The notes: generated from the sequence alone by a model not told the origin. Positions 1 to 14,200 are shown, counted from the stretch's first letter. The stretch: DNA of 64,000 nucleotides from Xiphophorus maculatus (GCF_002775205.1 NC_036456.1:8769463-8833462), one strand, 5' to 3'. Made by a program: numbers and translations.

Positions 1-954
1 AAATTTCTCTTCATAAAGGCCCATAATTTAACTTGACTTAATATGAGCCATGATTTAAAATGTTACAAACTTTGGCTCCTTTATTCTTTATGAAATATTT
101 CATCCTATTTGATGATTGCTATGAATATCGCCACGTTCTATAAACAAATGATACAATTTGTCCAGGAGAAAAATGTAGAAAAAAGGGTGATTGTATTATT
201 ATTTTCTCAGTCGGTCATCTTAAGTTCAAGCGCAGAGTTGTAGCCATGGCAACCAGTAAACAACGGCCCCGGGAGCGAAGAGCAAAGATTAGTTCAAGTG
301 CATCAGGAATTAACACTAAAACCCACAAAACTCTTTTCCGCACAAAAAAGGATGTAGAAACATCTAACAGGAAATTCTGTCCGTTGCAGATTTATGTTTC
401 TGAATTTTCATTTTGCATCATTAGGAAGTGATGCCTGAAAATTAGTGGTGGTTGATTAGCTAACTGCATTTCTGATTATCTGTCAGAAAATCTATGTTTG
501 TATTTACTGAAATAAAATACTCCAAACTGCGCAGCAAGAGTACATGTTAAGGTGATAAAAGTTAAGCTAGCATAACTAACCTACTCTCCACTTTCTAATT
601 AAAGTTTTTTACTGACCTGTGAAATGTTTTCCCTTTGGATCTTATTTTCACTAAAGGACTTACAAATGCGACTATTTGAGTTGTTTATTCATATGAGATA
701 TATACAAGAGCAGTCACCAGTCCATCAAAGGGCAACACCAAGGTACAAACGATCACACACACACTTAACCTAACATGCCAGTGTTTGGACTGGGGTAAAA
801 AGCCTGAGTTCCCAGAGAGAACCCACACAGGACAACATGCAAACTCCATTCAGAAATACTCTATTTCTACCTACAGGAAAACAGAGCAGCAAACACAAGG
901 AGCAAATCAAATTGCTGAATGAACGCAGACAGAAAAAAATAAATAAATTCTCAC

Positions 955-2240
955 CTGCAGGAGGTTTGTTGGTGTCTGGATCAGTGACGTCGACAGGCTG
1001 TGTTGTTTGATCTGCAAGCATGATATAAAAGGAAAACCGTGACAGTTTTACATTTTTGTATATAAACACATTGGTGAGCCCAACATATTTCATTACAGAG
1101 TTTATTAATCCATTACTTCAATTTGGCCTATCTTTTCATTTTTTTCTGAAATTCTGCTTTTCAGTTTTGTCTTCATTTGTGTTGCTAAGCCTAGCTCCTA
1201 TGGGCAGCAATGAAATAACTTTTCACAAGATAATGTCACATTATGTTAAACTTCTGTTCCATCTTGTGAATATTTTCTGTAAATTAATGTACAAGTTCTG
1301 CTATATTTGGTGTTCCTTATTTCTCCATTAATTAGCCAGGCTTCATGTTCCTCTATTGACAAAAAATAAATTCTGCCCTATGAAGGTAAATATTTTGTTC
1401 AGATTTAAAACATTTCATTTCCTAACAAAGACACTAAAATCATAACTTAGTGGAAACCAACAGGACTTTTACAGCCTTCTGTACTTCTCTGATAAATCTG
1501 CTTTGTTTTGTCTTTGAAATTATAAATTGACACTCCAGGTCAGTCTTGAGAATCGGCAAATAGACACAAAGAGGAACAAGTTGTTCTGCGCAACCATAGG
1601 TTTCAAAATTAGTTTTCTTCTTTGTTCAGCTTTCGCTCATCTACTGTACATCTTAACATGTCAATATAATATATTCCAGTAATTGTAATTCCAGTAATTA
1701 AAAACAAGATTTGTGCCGATTACTACAGTGTTTGTTCCTATACTTGCAAAATTAGGCTCAATTTCTGTACAAAACAAAGGTAAATGCATTGGAAAAACAC
1801 TATATTTCTTCCTTTAAGTTAAATCCAAAACAACTTACTTACCTTCAGCACGTCCATGAAGCAGAGAACTGAGCACTGCAATAAAGATCAAGGTTTGGTC
1901 AGACATAATCCAGCTGGCTAAGAATAAAAATCACAATGTTATTTTATTCACTTTAGATGAAGATTAAAATAAAAATGACTGTTTAAAAATAATAGACAAA
2001 GACATAAATATCACATTATGTCCAATGTTTGTCAAAACAGAGACCAAAGCTGCTTGAATTGCAATGCTGATTACAAAATGAGGAAAAAGACTCGAGTCTT
2101 CTCTTTTCAACGCGGTCAGATCGTAACAGAGTTACACGGCCACATGTTATCATGAAGAAATATTTTCCATAAACTCTGAGCAGAAAGTCAGTGATGTACT
2201 TACAGAAAAAGCCCAGCATGCAGAGCAGAGCAGGTTTCAT
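955..2240 (-). CDS. Gene A: 5' end of a FCRL/LITR-like Ig receptor (partial, runs off the left edge)
   Basis: Three exons are visible on the minus strand. Exon 1 (2240-2204) encodes MKPALLCMLGFF and ends at GTAAGT in phase 1. Exon 2 (1875-1843) encodes LLSSLLHGRAE and completes a hydrophobic signal peptide. Exon 3 (1011-955) is a 19-codon Thr/Pro/Asp-rich linker (DQTTQPVDVTDPD...). All three are near-identical to the first exons of gene B, where the first Ig exon lies about 1.3 kb further downstream. At that spacing gene A's first Ig exon would fall outside the window, so no Ig domain is seen. By homology the product is a secreted or membrane Ig receptor of leukocytes. The splice sites look intact, so I treat it as a real gene cut by the window edge rather than a pseudogene, but that cannot be proven here. 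Confidence 0.65.
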
Positions 2241-4287
2241 CCTGGCATCCAGAACGGCTGCACAGCTCAACTGAAAGGCTTCTACTTGGTTTGAATTGTG
2301 TTCGTATAAAATGAGAAGTTAAGTCTAAAATATATATGACATCAATAAGTTTCATGCGTCTTCTTCTTAGTATCCCCTCTCTGTGTTTCCTTCCCTTTCA
2401 TACTAACTTCACACCACAGCAGCCACTGAGGCTGCAGCACTTGATGCTGGTTTGTATTTCCTGTCCATTGCAGAGATATTTTAACCTTATGCACAACATT
2501 CTGTTCAGGCTTGCAAAAAAATATACAAATAAACAAAAAACACTAAATTTGAATCCATGTTGCCATACAGAGTTGCTTTATAATAGTTTGCAAAAAAACA
2601 GTTTGCTCATTCTCATTCTTAAGCATTTTCCTGTTTTGATGTGTGAACTTTACACAGAGAGAGAAATATTAAAACAGTAACTTTGACTTTCTGATACTGA
2701 CTGACCATCATCTGCTGAGCACCATCCTGTCTGGTTTTACCCTCTTACCTGTTATAGGCTGCAGGTCACCACCACCAGAACAGAACAGCCTCATAAATAA
2801 CATTTGCTCAATGAACAATAATAGATTGCTGTACAGATACTGTGCATACTTGTGGATATTTTGAGGAAGTTGTGAGAGAAACTAATCATGCAGAAACATT
2901 TCTGGGTAAAACTTAAACTCAGGGCCCTTTTGCTGCCCAGCAACAAATCTAAGAACGACGGGGGAACATGCATCTCACAGAGCATCACCATGGAAACTTA
3001 TCAGCACATTTCTAATCACATTTTGTGTGGGTGTGTGTGTGTGTAGGAACGGAAGTGGACATTAAGTGTTAAAATGGCGGTCATATCAGATAATCAGTTG
3101 TACGTTTCCTGGACCTTGTTTCCTGGAACAAGGTCTGTGAATAAAAGATGGCTTATCTGGTGGATCACATGTAGAACCATGTGTTAAAACGCCATTGGAG
3201 CTTGAAGACATGAGGTGCAATGGATTATGGGATGAGTCGGGCATTTGAATGTCTTTAGGTGTCGTCCTGGGTCAAGAAATAAAGAGCATGCTAATTTGTG
3301 TCACTCATGTTAGAGATTAAACAAAATATCATGCAACACTCTGTGGTTAATGTGTCAGCTAAAGGTAAATGAACATTTTATAAAATATATTGATGTTATA
3401 TTCAGGATGTATCCATCAGTCCATCTATTTTAGTGCTAAAGCTTAGTGACGGTCAGTGTGGAGCTGATGAGGCCTGATTAGTCTGGACAGAGTCAGATGG
3501 TCACAGCTTTGGTTGTTTAATACCTGATTCACTAGTTAACAAGGTGAGATCTATGGTGTGTTTTAGTGCTCATTTTATCAATTATATTCACAAACATTAA
3601 AGAGTTAGAGGGAAATGTAGACGACACAATGAGCCACATTCAGTCAAGAAAAGATTATTCATCATCAGTAGCATTTTTAATGGACCACATTTTTTCTCCT
3701 TAAAAATATATGTTGAAAAAAAATTCAAGTATTCCCACTATAAGACAAAAGTATCACATGATAATAAAGCAGAGGCTGTATATAAAACCCTCTATAGTGG
3801 ACAGTTAGAATGAATTAATTTGTTTTAGGCTGTAAATCCAAACTGCAGTTCATACTATTGACCACAAGATGGCACCAAAGAGGACCGTGTTGAAAAGCTT
3901 TGAGTAATAAAACATTATTTTAAAACCAGTAAGCTTCATTTGACCATCACTAATGATGTCATCCTTCACCTTCCTTAGTTTTTGTTACCAGTCTGACAGA
4001 TTTTCCAGTTGTTACCATGGCAACCTTCTCTGCCCAGTGCATGTCCACACTGGTCTTGTTTATGTTCTAGAAATAATCTAGTCATGTCTGAAGAGTTCAT
4101 CTTTAGTTAAATATGGTCAAAGTTTTAGAACAGTTCATCCATTTTCAGAATCAAAATTTTGTAATTTTGCTATTGATGCCCAACGTGAGTCAAAGAGCAA
4201 ATGAACAAATTATTGCAAGTTCATGTCCCACAAACTCTCCAGTACTACAGCTCCACACAGAGGATAATAGGTTGAACTGCTTTTAAT
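2241..4287. other. Upstream region of gene A, homologous to upstream of gene B
   Basis: No gene seen. Bases 2241-4160 align with 25957-27545, except for about 0.2 kb (near 2700-2885) and about 0.57 kb (near 3070-3640) missing from the B copy. This defines the upstream part of the duplicated unit. Confidence 0.65.
2305..2311. promoter_or_regulatory. Possible TATA-like element of gene A
   Basis: TATAAAA lies on the plus strand (reads TTTTATA toward the gene), 65 bases upstream of the start codon. Its orientation is reversed relative to a standard TATA box, so this is weak; the equal 65-base spacing in A, B and C partly reflects shared ancestry. Confidence 0.25.
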
Positions 4288-4994
4288 AACCTGTCCCTGG
4301 GCTGCCACCTTATCGTGGTGGAAGGGGTTTGAGTGTCCCAATGATCCTAGGAGCTATGCTGTCTGGGGCTTCATGACCCTGGTAGGGTCACCCAAGGCAG
4401 ACAGGTCCTAGGTGAGGGACCAGACAAAGTGCAGCCCGAAGACCCCAATGATGAACGGCACCATTGGACTTGGCGTTCCCTCGCCCGGACGCGGGTCACC
4501 GGGGCCCCACTCTGGAGCCAGACCTGGAGGGGGGGCACGATGGCGAGCGCCTGGTGGCTGGGCTTTTACCCATGGAGCCCGGCCGGGCTCAGCCCGAAGA
4601 GGAAACATGGGGCCCCTCTCCCATGGGCCCACCACCCGTGAGAGGGGCCAAAAGGGTTGGGTGCATTGTGTGATGGGTGGCAGCCAAGGGAGGGGACCCT
4701 GGCGGTCCGATCCTCGGTTGCAGAAGCTGGCTCTTGGGACGTGGAATGTCACCTCTCTGGTGGGGAAGGAGCTGGAGCTAGTGTGTGAGGTCGAGAGGCT
4801 CCGGCTAGAAATAGTCGGTCTCACCTAGACGCATGGCTCTGGTTCTGGAACCAGTCTCCTTGAGAGGGGCTGGACATACGTCCACTCTGGAGTTGCCCAA
4901 GGTGAGAGGCGTCGGGCAGGAGTGGGCATACTTGTTGCTCCCCATCTCGGCGCCTGTACGTTGGGGTTTACCCCAGTGAAAGAGAGGGTAGCCT
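4288..4994 (+). mobile_element. Non-LTR retrotransposon fragment (RTE-like), 5' part with start of the endonuclease
   Basis: GC-rich segment that reads like the 5' region of a common fish LINE. The frame around 4729-4828 gives ALGTWNVTSLVGKE, typical of the start of an APE-type endonuclease, and an in-frame TAG at 4828 interrupts it. The sequence stops abruptly at about 4994, so the 3' part is missing. The clade is assigned from memory of motif style and is uncertain. Confidence 0.6.
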
Positions 4995-6575
4995 AAATCT
5001 CTCACTTTGCATTTTAAATTGTATCCTATATGACAGTGGTAGTAAAAGCAACAAAATGTAGTATGTATTGGATTTAAGAGGGAATTATTAAAAAAGAGGG
5101 TCATTTAATGCTAGCTTTGGATAAAACGTTTGACTCCTTCTTCCTCTTTAATTTTTCCCGGGATCCTCGGCGAGCGGCGTTCTCCGTGAGCGACCTGCAG
5201 CGACGGCGTGCTTCTAAAACGAAACAACAACAAAGCGTGTTGACGTCACAGATCACAGAGTTTAATCCCACACAAAGCAACGCATGAATCAATTAACAAA
5301 GCTGCAGAGGTACAGAGATATGTATTTTCTCATAAAAATAAAACACACAAGGGGAAAACAGACAAACATAAAACACAGACAAAAAAAGCAAAAAATAGCG
5401 GCCGCTGTCTCTCTCTCTCTGGTTTTTTCCTTAACACGGAATCTTAAAGTAAAGAGGTGTTTCCCTATTTAATATATGCAGTCAAGGCGTTCCGTTCTTT
5501 GACCAATTAGAAACTCCCTCAGGGACTCAGAAAAACTTGGAAACTCCCCTCATTATGGCAAAGGTGTCTGGTTTTTGTCTAAGTAAAAGGGCGGACCACT
5601 TCGTGTTCATCTCTGTCTGGTACGGGGAGAGGCGCCAAAAAGTCTCTTCCCCCCTATTGGAATGTAAATTTATTGCTCTGTCTTCAGCGGGGAAGGAAAA
5701 AGGCCCTGCTTGTTTGAATGTCAGCTATTTTCAGCTCCCACATGCTCAACAGAAAACTGTTCCAAATAAGAGTGTTGGCTATACCTTTACACATGTCGTA
5801 AGATTAACTGTATTAAGCATTAAAATTAATCACTTTTTCTTAACAGAATACATACGCAGATAGTCATGAAGTACTAATAATACCAATAGCTAGATATTAA
5901 ATTTATACGAGGTGAGTTTTTCTCGGCTGTGAATGTGGATCAGTACTGGGCTGATTCTGTGCCTTCAAATAATTTTTAGAGCTCCTGGAGAAGTTTCACA
6001 TAACTTAAGAAGATGATGTAAAAATAATGTTTGTTTTAGCCACATAAAATATCATGTGCAGCAGCAAACAATACATCACCAACTACAGCTAAGATTAGCT
6101 CATTGATAGATCAATGCAGTAGCCATGTAGTCTGATGTAAAAGCATTTTGCTAGACAAAGTCAAACATTGGGAAGTTTTAATAATTGTTATCAAATGTTA
6201 AACACATGTTTATAAGCCAACAAAACCCCCCCAAAAGACTCAGAAATATATAAGGCCAACAACGACAATAAACTCATTTAAAGTTGATGCTCAGTTTCAC
6301 ACAAATACAAAGATGCTAGCATAAATGTTTGGCTGTTGAACTGGAACATTCGAGGTCGTTTTAAGATAATTTTCCATTATTGGCTCCACTAATATTTTTG
6401 ATAAACATTACATTACCAAGACACATACAAACATACCTTTATCTCGACTTTTTTCTACTCTTCCTCTTTCTTTTCTTTGTCACTGAAAGCTAAGTCCTTT
6501 TTGCGCCATTGTTATGCTAACTTATCTTCCACTGGTTCACTGCACATTACAGGCAGCTCATATTACCGGTGAAGC
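4995..6575. other. Intergenic segment, no gene recognised
   Basis: Contains a CpG-rich patch at about 5155-5240 and AT-rich sequence on both sides. It has no counterpart upstream of B or C, so it is probably inserted or retained repeat DNA. Open frames here are short and unrelated to known proteins. Confidence 0.4.
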
Positions 6576-6860
6576 TTGACCCACTGTGGCCAGTAGGGGG
6601 AACCGAAGAGCAATTTATTATTATTATTATGACTGTAGATTATTATTATTATTATTATTGAAGTTGCTGTTGCTGTTATCAAATATGTAATTGTATAAAA
6701 AAATCACAACTTTATAAGGAAATTGTGCGTTTTTGTTAATGTAATCACATAGAAATCATTAATAAAAAAAATTAATCACTTCCACTTACAGGGCCCCCTA
6801 ACAGCCCCGGGCCCTAAGCAGACAATCAGCTTGCCTTGCCTTTGCCTTGGACCAGCCCTG
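6576..6860. repeat. ATT microsatellite and degenerate repeat DNA
   Basis: An (ATT)n tract at about 6615-6660 is followed by a GGGCCC-rich, GCCTTG-repeated segment resembling the end of an interspersed repeat. It overlaps the vestigial last exon of gene B. Confidence 0.5.
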
Positions 6861-6890
6861 CTGGAGAACGAACCATCACATTCCTCTTTC
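6826..6890 (-). pseudogene. Vestigial last exon of gene B
   Basis: After a good acceptor (TTGACAG) the sequence reads GKRNVMVRSP before running into low-complexity GCCTTG repeats with a stop at 6828-6826. It matches the start of the terminal exons of C (30565) and D (42766). Gene B already stops one exon earlier, and the rest of this exon has been overwritten by repeat DNA, so it is probably dead or untranslated. Confidence 0.5.
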
Positions 6891-7244
6891 CTGTCAATTG
6901 AGAAATAATTTGAGTCACATATTAATCAGCATCAAAAATTATATAAAAGAATCTGACAGTTGAACATGTTCAAAGATAAAATCATATGTTTGATTCTAAT
7001 TCAGTGATTTACTTTAAATCTCCTGTAAAATAACATATCAGGTCAATAAACTGATACAATTAAAATCATCATTAAAAGAATCTAAAATTAATATTTTGAA
7101 TAATAAAATATTAAGTTGAATGCAGAATTGAACCACCTTTTATAGCAATTTCCTTTGTTCAGGTTACTAAATTTAGTTAATACTTTATGTCTATTATGTA
7201 GATGTTAATCATCTGAACCACATGTTGAGCTGCAGTTACCTGGG

Positions 7245-8248
7245 TTAGCAATTAGCATATATAGACTCTTCTGCTGGATGATGAATATTCTCTGCTGAGA
7301 CTGAAGAAAATTAATGTTGAGAAAAATCTTTAAATCATCTTACATTTAGTATTTCATATTTTGTTATAGGTATTTACATTCTATATTTGTATATTTAATG
7401 TGTTTCAATTGATCTTCATCAGAGATATTTCAGTATTTTTATCATCTTTCTGTCATCAGTGTCTTTAGCTGCTATAAAACATTTACTTTACCGTTTCCTG
7501 AGGCTCTGCTGAGTTGGATTGTCTCATAGAGGGAAGTGTCACCTAAAGACAATAAAACAAGGTTAAAGTTCAAATGAGTGAAAATTAATAAAATTATCAC
7601 ATCAATTTAAAACAAAGTAGATGTTCTAATAGCTTGTTTTTATCTGTTTGTTTAGTATAATATTTTCCTAACAATATGTTGATATTTGTTTCCAGTGTGA
7701 ATTTTCTTCATTTCATGATTATGTTTTAGCTTTATATGATGATAGACTGTTGAAGAAAACTAACTATTGATCAATACTATTATTTTATTTTAGCCAAACA
7801 ACATTAATGTAGAAATGTGATTCACTCTGTGTTTATTTGTTTTCTTTGTTCATAAAATCATTATTAGAAAAAGTAAAATCATCTCAACTATCATGGGGCA
7901 GAAAGTATTTTTGCAGTTCCCATTTCCCACCGCTTGGTGGCAGCAAAGAATGTATTTTAATCACAAAAGTCATGTGTTTTCAGTTCACATATCTGGAAAC
8001 TATAAAGTGATTAAACTTTCCAGTTAATCATAAAGATGTTTAATGTGAGACGAACCATGAAGCAGAGAACTGTAAACAGAACCGTCATTCTGGGTCACTT
8101 CATGATTTGTAGCTGAGGCTGGATTGATGCTCTCTGGTTGATTCAATCTGAAAATAATAGAGACATAAATGCATTAATGGAAGTAATTATTTGATGCATG
8201 ATTAGAAAGAGAGAACAAATGTTTTTACTGACCTGTTACTGCTTAAAT
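7245..8248 (-). CDS. Gene B cytoplasmic exons
   Basis: Four exons: 8248-8233 (16 nt, phase 1 to 2), 8147-8056 (92 nt, ends SVYSSLLH), 7542-7492 (TSLYETIQLSRASGN) and 7294-7245 (AENIHHPAEESIYANC-stop). SVYSSL and SLYETI are ITIMs. The final exon's stop arises where gene C reads through to another splice donor. Confidence 0.75.
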
Positions 8249-11200
8249 CTGCAGGAAAAAAGATATTTAATGATTCATGTTAAAACATTAGAATAAACTT
8301 GAAACATTTTAACAAAAAAGTGTTTGACTGAATATGATCTAATGTGATCATAAAACTTCTCACCTTTGGATCGTCTGCGGCGCCACAACAAGAGAAGAAC
8401 AATAATGAGAATAATGAGAACGATTCCAACAACTGGTCCAATGATCAACATGACAGGAAATGAAGAACTGACTGGACTGGATACAGTTACTGGAAATAAG
8501 AAACATTAAAAATGAATAAATATTAAATAGCATCAGATTTCATGTCAATATCGTTCGGTTTGTAAAAATGAGATTTTAAACTTGAATGCAGATAAAAATC
8601 TTCAGCACATATTCATAAACTTTCTTGGTCTTGATCTTGTTCCTAAATTAAAGTTTAATTATATTAATGAATAAAAATAATCACATATTTTAATCCTCCT
8701 CACCTCTAACAGACATCCAGCTCCTTGGTGACTCTTTTCCTGAATGTTGACATTTGTAGAAACCTTCATCTGACTTTGACACTGCAGAGATATTCAGCTC
8801 CTCTCTGCTGTCATTATTGATGAGTTTATTATTATGATAGAAAAACACATTGGAGAGAAGATTTTGTTCTTTATCTCTGCAGCTCAGAGTAACAGGATCT
8901 CCTTCAGTCACAGGATGAACAGGGCTCACCAGGATAATAACATCATGATCATCATCTGTAAAACAATCAGAGAATATTCAGGTGAATAACATCCATTTAA
9001 GCTGCTTTATGCTTTCAATTGATTTATGATTCAGAAATTAAATGTTTGATTCTTCAGTCAAAAATGCATTTGTAGTCACGTTTCATCATTTCTCCTTTTT
9101 AGTCGACATGAAGACAAGTTTGTTCACAGAAAAAATGTAATGAACTAAAATAATAGTTATTTTACTGTAGATGTTTGGAAAAATTGTTTTGGAGTCGTCC
9201 AACCAGAGTCTCAATTTGAATCTGATGGAGAATCTGAGAAAAATGCTGAGCTCATCACCAAAGATAAATCATCAAATCACAAGTGGAAACAAACAAAAAG
9301 CTGGTCAGCAATTAAAAAAAAAAAGGTCTCGTAGCTTTATTCCAAAAAATATTATAATTTTTTATCATGTCATCTATTATCTAAATAATAACATATGAAT
9401 AATTATCTTACAACTTTATCTTACTTTTACATTGTTTTGTTTTCTATTTAGAGATGCTGGTCTTAGTTGAGTTAAACTAATTTAAAATCAAAGTCTGCCA
9501 GTGGTATGAATGATTTTGGGCTAAATTGTAAATTGGTTTCATGTCTGTTTCCATGGATCAAGTAAAATATGATCCAAAACTAAAAGAGGTTATAACTGAG
9601 TTGTTGTACTACAATGAACTCTAAAAATATTTCCTCTATTGCTTGATGAAACTACCTTCATAAATTGGTCAATGAGTTAGAAATTATGTACAAATGGAGT
9701 CGTTTCTTCACTTTTACTCTAAATGATCATCCATCATCTTCTGATCTCTGATAAATCAGTTATCAGTGGAATCTTCCTCATCATCATCCTCAGGTATTTG
9801 TTCTCAGTTTGAAAGGTAAACCTCTATCAGGTCTTTGCTTCTCTAAGTCCAGGGAATGGTTTAGAAGTTAATTGGACCATGCTGTCCACTTCACAGACTG
9901 TTAAATAAATTATTTGAAAAGGTTATGATGGTTGAATAAGGTTGAAATCTCATTAAATCAGTTTAAAGGGAATTTTAGAGAAATAATTTGTTGTTTCTTC
10001 AAGAAGTCTAATGTTATCGTTTATCTACCTTTATGTGGGAGATAAAATCAAGTATGTAATAACCCATGTAAAGCTAAAAAATGACATTGCTGATGAAATA
10101 AATTCCATCAAACTATTTTGCAAATTTATACAATATCAGTGATTTTGTACAGGGAGTCAGAGTAGATCTGAGGAGAATAAAGTAAAGTTAGTAAAAATGT
10201 TGTGATGTGGCACATTTTTAAAGATAAATGTCAAAGTGCTTCACAGGAAGTGCAATCTAACTGAACAGCAATGTAAAATACAAAAAATAAAACACAATAT
10301 AATACTGAATGCTTATGATAAATGCTCATGTCTAACTAAAGGTTTTCCTGAATTAAACTTAAATGTTCTTACTGAATAAAATGCATTAAATATGTTCATC
10401 CTCCTCACCTCTAACAGACATCCAGCTCCTTAGTGACTCTTTTCCTGAATGTTGACATTTGTAGAAACCTTCATCTGACTTTGACACTGCAGAGATATTC
10501 AGCTCCTCTCTGCTGTCATTATTGATGAGTTTATTATTATGATAGAAAAACACATTGGAGAGAAGATTTTGTTTTTTATCTCTGCAGCTCAGAGTAACAG
10601 GATCTCCCTCAGTCACAGGATGAACAGGGCTCACCAGGATAACACCATCATAATAATCAGCTGTAAAACAATCAGAGAATATTCAGTTCAAGAACATTTC
10701 TTTAAGCTGCTTTATGCTTTGCAGTGACATTGTGGAATTCAGAAATAAATGTTTGGTTCTTCAAACAAAAATGCATTTGTAGTCACGTTTCATCATTTGT
10801 CCTTTTTAGTCGACATATAGACAAGTTTGTTCACATAAAATAATGTAATAGAATAATCTAATAGTTGTTTTACTGTAGATGTTTGGAAAAAAATGTGTTG
10901 GAGTCGTCTAACCAGAGTCTCAGTTTGAATCTGATAGAGAATCTGAGAAAAATGCTGAGCTCATCACCAAAGATAAATCATCAAATCACAAGTGGAAACT
11001 TACAAAATGTCTGACAACTACAGTGCCTTGTGAAAGCATTCGGTCCCCTTGAACCTGTCAACCTTTTGCCGTTTTTCAGGCTTCAAACATAAAGATCTAA
11101 AATTTGCATTATTTTGTGAAGAATCAACAACAAGTAGGACACAGTCGTGAAGTGACTTTGCTGCACTGAAAGTAAAGGGCATTTTATTTCTTATAAAAGT

Positions 11201-14200
11201 TTAAAATATCCAATATATTTCGTTCTACCTCACAATTGTGCTCCACCTGTTGTTCATTCTTCACAAAATAATACAAATTTTAGATCTTCATGTTTGAAGC
11301 TTGAAGAGCAGCAAAAGACTGAAAAGTTCAAGGGGGTCGGACACTTTGGCATGGCACTGTATATTGCCAAAAAAAATAGAATGTTTAACATGTCATCTAT
11401 TATCTAAATAAGAATACATGAATTATTATCTTGCAACTTTTTCTTACGTCTACATTGTTTTGTTTTCTATTTAGAGGTGCTGGTCTCATTATTTGAATTA
11501 AACTAATTTAAAATCTAAGTCTGCCAGTGGTATGAATAATTTTGGGCTAAATTGGTTTCATGTCTGTTTCCATGGATCAAGTAAAATATGATCCAAAACT
11601 AAAAGAGGTTATAACTGAGTTGTTGTACTACAATGAACTCTAAAAATATTTCCCCAAATGCTTGACGAAACTACCGTCATAAATTGGTCAATGGGTTAGA
11701 AATACGTAATCACCCATGTAAAGCTAGAAAATGACATTGCTGATGAAATAAAACTCATCAAACCATTTTTTCAAGTTTGTTCAATATCTGTTGTATTGTA
11801 CAATGAATCAGAGTTGATCTGAGGAGAATAAAGCAAAGATAGTAAAAATTAATGTGGCACATTTTTAAAGACAAATGTCAAAGTGCTTCACAGTGTAACC
11901 TAACTAACTGCACAACAAAGTACAATACAACAAATAAAACACAATACAATCCTAACTGCATATAATAAATGCTCAAGTCTAACTAAAAGTTTCCTAGAAT
12001 AAAAGTGTCTTTTGAATGTGTTATACTCCAAAATATAATCTGATGTTATTCTTTTTTCCTAAGAAAAGAAGATTTCAGCTTTGTATGAGCAGCAGAACAA
12101 TTGATTGGAAACAATTTACGTCAAGAATAACAAAATCAATATTTCAATCTGAATGTTTACTTTTAAACCTCTGGAAAAGTTTTTGTTATTTAGTTTTTAC
12201 CTCTTTTAAATAGAGACCAAGAAACCTCTTGATACCACCCAATGAACTTTAAAAGATTAACTGTAGTTATAATGGAATAGAAGATAAAAATGAATCTAGG
12301 CAAAAACTTTTTTTTGCAGAATTAATTATTTTTGTGACTTAACCTTGGACTAAACATATTATTGCAATAATAGATATATTCATGATTTTTAAATGCAAAA
12401 AGAGGTTAAAAAAAACAACATAATAAACCAGATCTTACCTTGAGCAGTGATGTTGACAGCATTGCTAAACTCTCTAGATTTTGACTCACACCAGTACACT
12501 CCATCCATATAATAGTACGGATTAATCGTGCATGTAGATCCAGTCATGGTCCCCCAGGAAGAGCAGGCAAAGTACAACAGTCGATCTGTTTCTATAATCC
12601 TCCTCACTCTCCACTCAGTAGAGTTTCCCTCACAGCTCAGAGACACAGAGTCAGATCTGAAGTGTTGAACTCTGTCAGGATTCACTGAGAGAGAAGCTGC
12701 TGGACGAGGATCTGAAAACAAGACAGGATTTCATCTGAGAACAGAAACATCTTTAAAATGTTTCATTACAAATGGTTTGTTTCTATAGTAATAAAGATTA
12801 CAGCAAACATTTCAGCAAGTCGAATAAATAAACTACCAAAGAGGAAATAATTATTTCGTCTTTTACAAATACAATTTGGATTTTATCTGTGAATGTTTAA
12901 CAGCCTCCAATGATCAATGTTTTAATTCATCTCTAAACCTGATGGCTGATTTTATTTCCAATCCTCTGACTGCCTGCTGACTTCTTTAGTTTTCTATAAT
13001 CAGTTGTGTTGATTTGTCAAAAATCTTCACTAAATGACTTTTTACCTCATATTTCTGTCATGTTGCACATGAAACAAGAATAAATGTTTCAGTAAGAATC
13101 CAGGATAAATCATGTTTGTTATCCAATAATATGGATGATTCATTAGTTTACTATGTTGTAAATATATTTTTCTTCCTAATGTTTTGTCAAAAGTTAACAT
13201 AATGCACAATTGTTAAATTAATATGAAAGGCACCGTTAAAATAAAAATAAATGTTGGATCAAGTTTCAAACCTCTAAAACTTAATTTTATTGAGAGCAAA
13301 TAAATAAACTGACCTGCAGACCAGACAAAATTTAGTTCACTGTAATAAGTGTAAAACTTTGGTTCTCCTCTTCCTGCTCTGCACTTGTATCCTGCTGTGT
13401 GAGTCGGTCCACTAATGATGAAGGAGTTCTGCTCAGTCCCATTGGTGCTGCCAGGAAGCAGCTCATAAGTGTAGTGCAGCTGGTACCACTTGGATGGATC
13501 AGGAACAACTTTATACCAGAAGAACCTCCATCCTGCTGATTGAAGCTCCAAACCCTCACAGCTCAGAGTCACTGAGGCTCCAGGATTCGGCCATGATGGA
13601 GACACAGAGAGGACAGGCTTAGGGGGAAACGCTGGAGAGAGATTTGAAACTGGGTCAAACTTTTAACCACAACCTCTCTCTTTTCTCTTCATTTTATTTC
13701 CCTTAAAGAGTTAATATAGTAATATATTGAAATTGAAGTAATAACCATAGTAATAATAATAACATATGCTCCCTCTGGTTTAACCTTAACTTTGACATTT
13801 TACTTCCTTTTTCAGTAACATTATATTCTTACACTATTTTATTCTTATAATGTGAACTTTATTTCATTCAACACTTTCATTTTTCTCTTATATAAATCAG
13901 GGACTAGAAACACTGATCAATACAATCTATTGAATCTTTATTTCTTGTATCACTGAACTCTAAGAGGACGTTGTTGGTTTTGATGTATTTGATGAAACTC
14001 TTTCAGACTGTCAGGATCTATGTTTTCCTGTGTGTTGATGTACAGTAGTTCAGTTAGTTTTTCTGTGTCCCTAAGTCTCCGTGTTGTCCTGTCTTACCCT
14101 TTGATTGCTACCTGGTGTGTCTCGTTTCCTTGACTACCCTCTGTGTATTTAACTCCACCTGTGTTCCTTGTTCCTCGTTGGGTCCTTGTCAATTCAGTGT

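Noticed and set aside
2016-2270. 84-codon frame through the gene A signal exon
   Set aside because: The frame reads through the GTAAGT donor at 2203-2198; B and C confirm splicing after MLGFF.
4412-4828. 138-codon open frame as a gene
   Set aside because: It is the start of a LINE with the endonuclease motif just beginning; the overlapping frames are GC-rich shadows.
5284-5863. Open frames in the segment after the LINE fragment
   Set aside because: The sequence is AT-rich with no domain, no conservation in the paralogous upstream regions and no splice structure.
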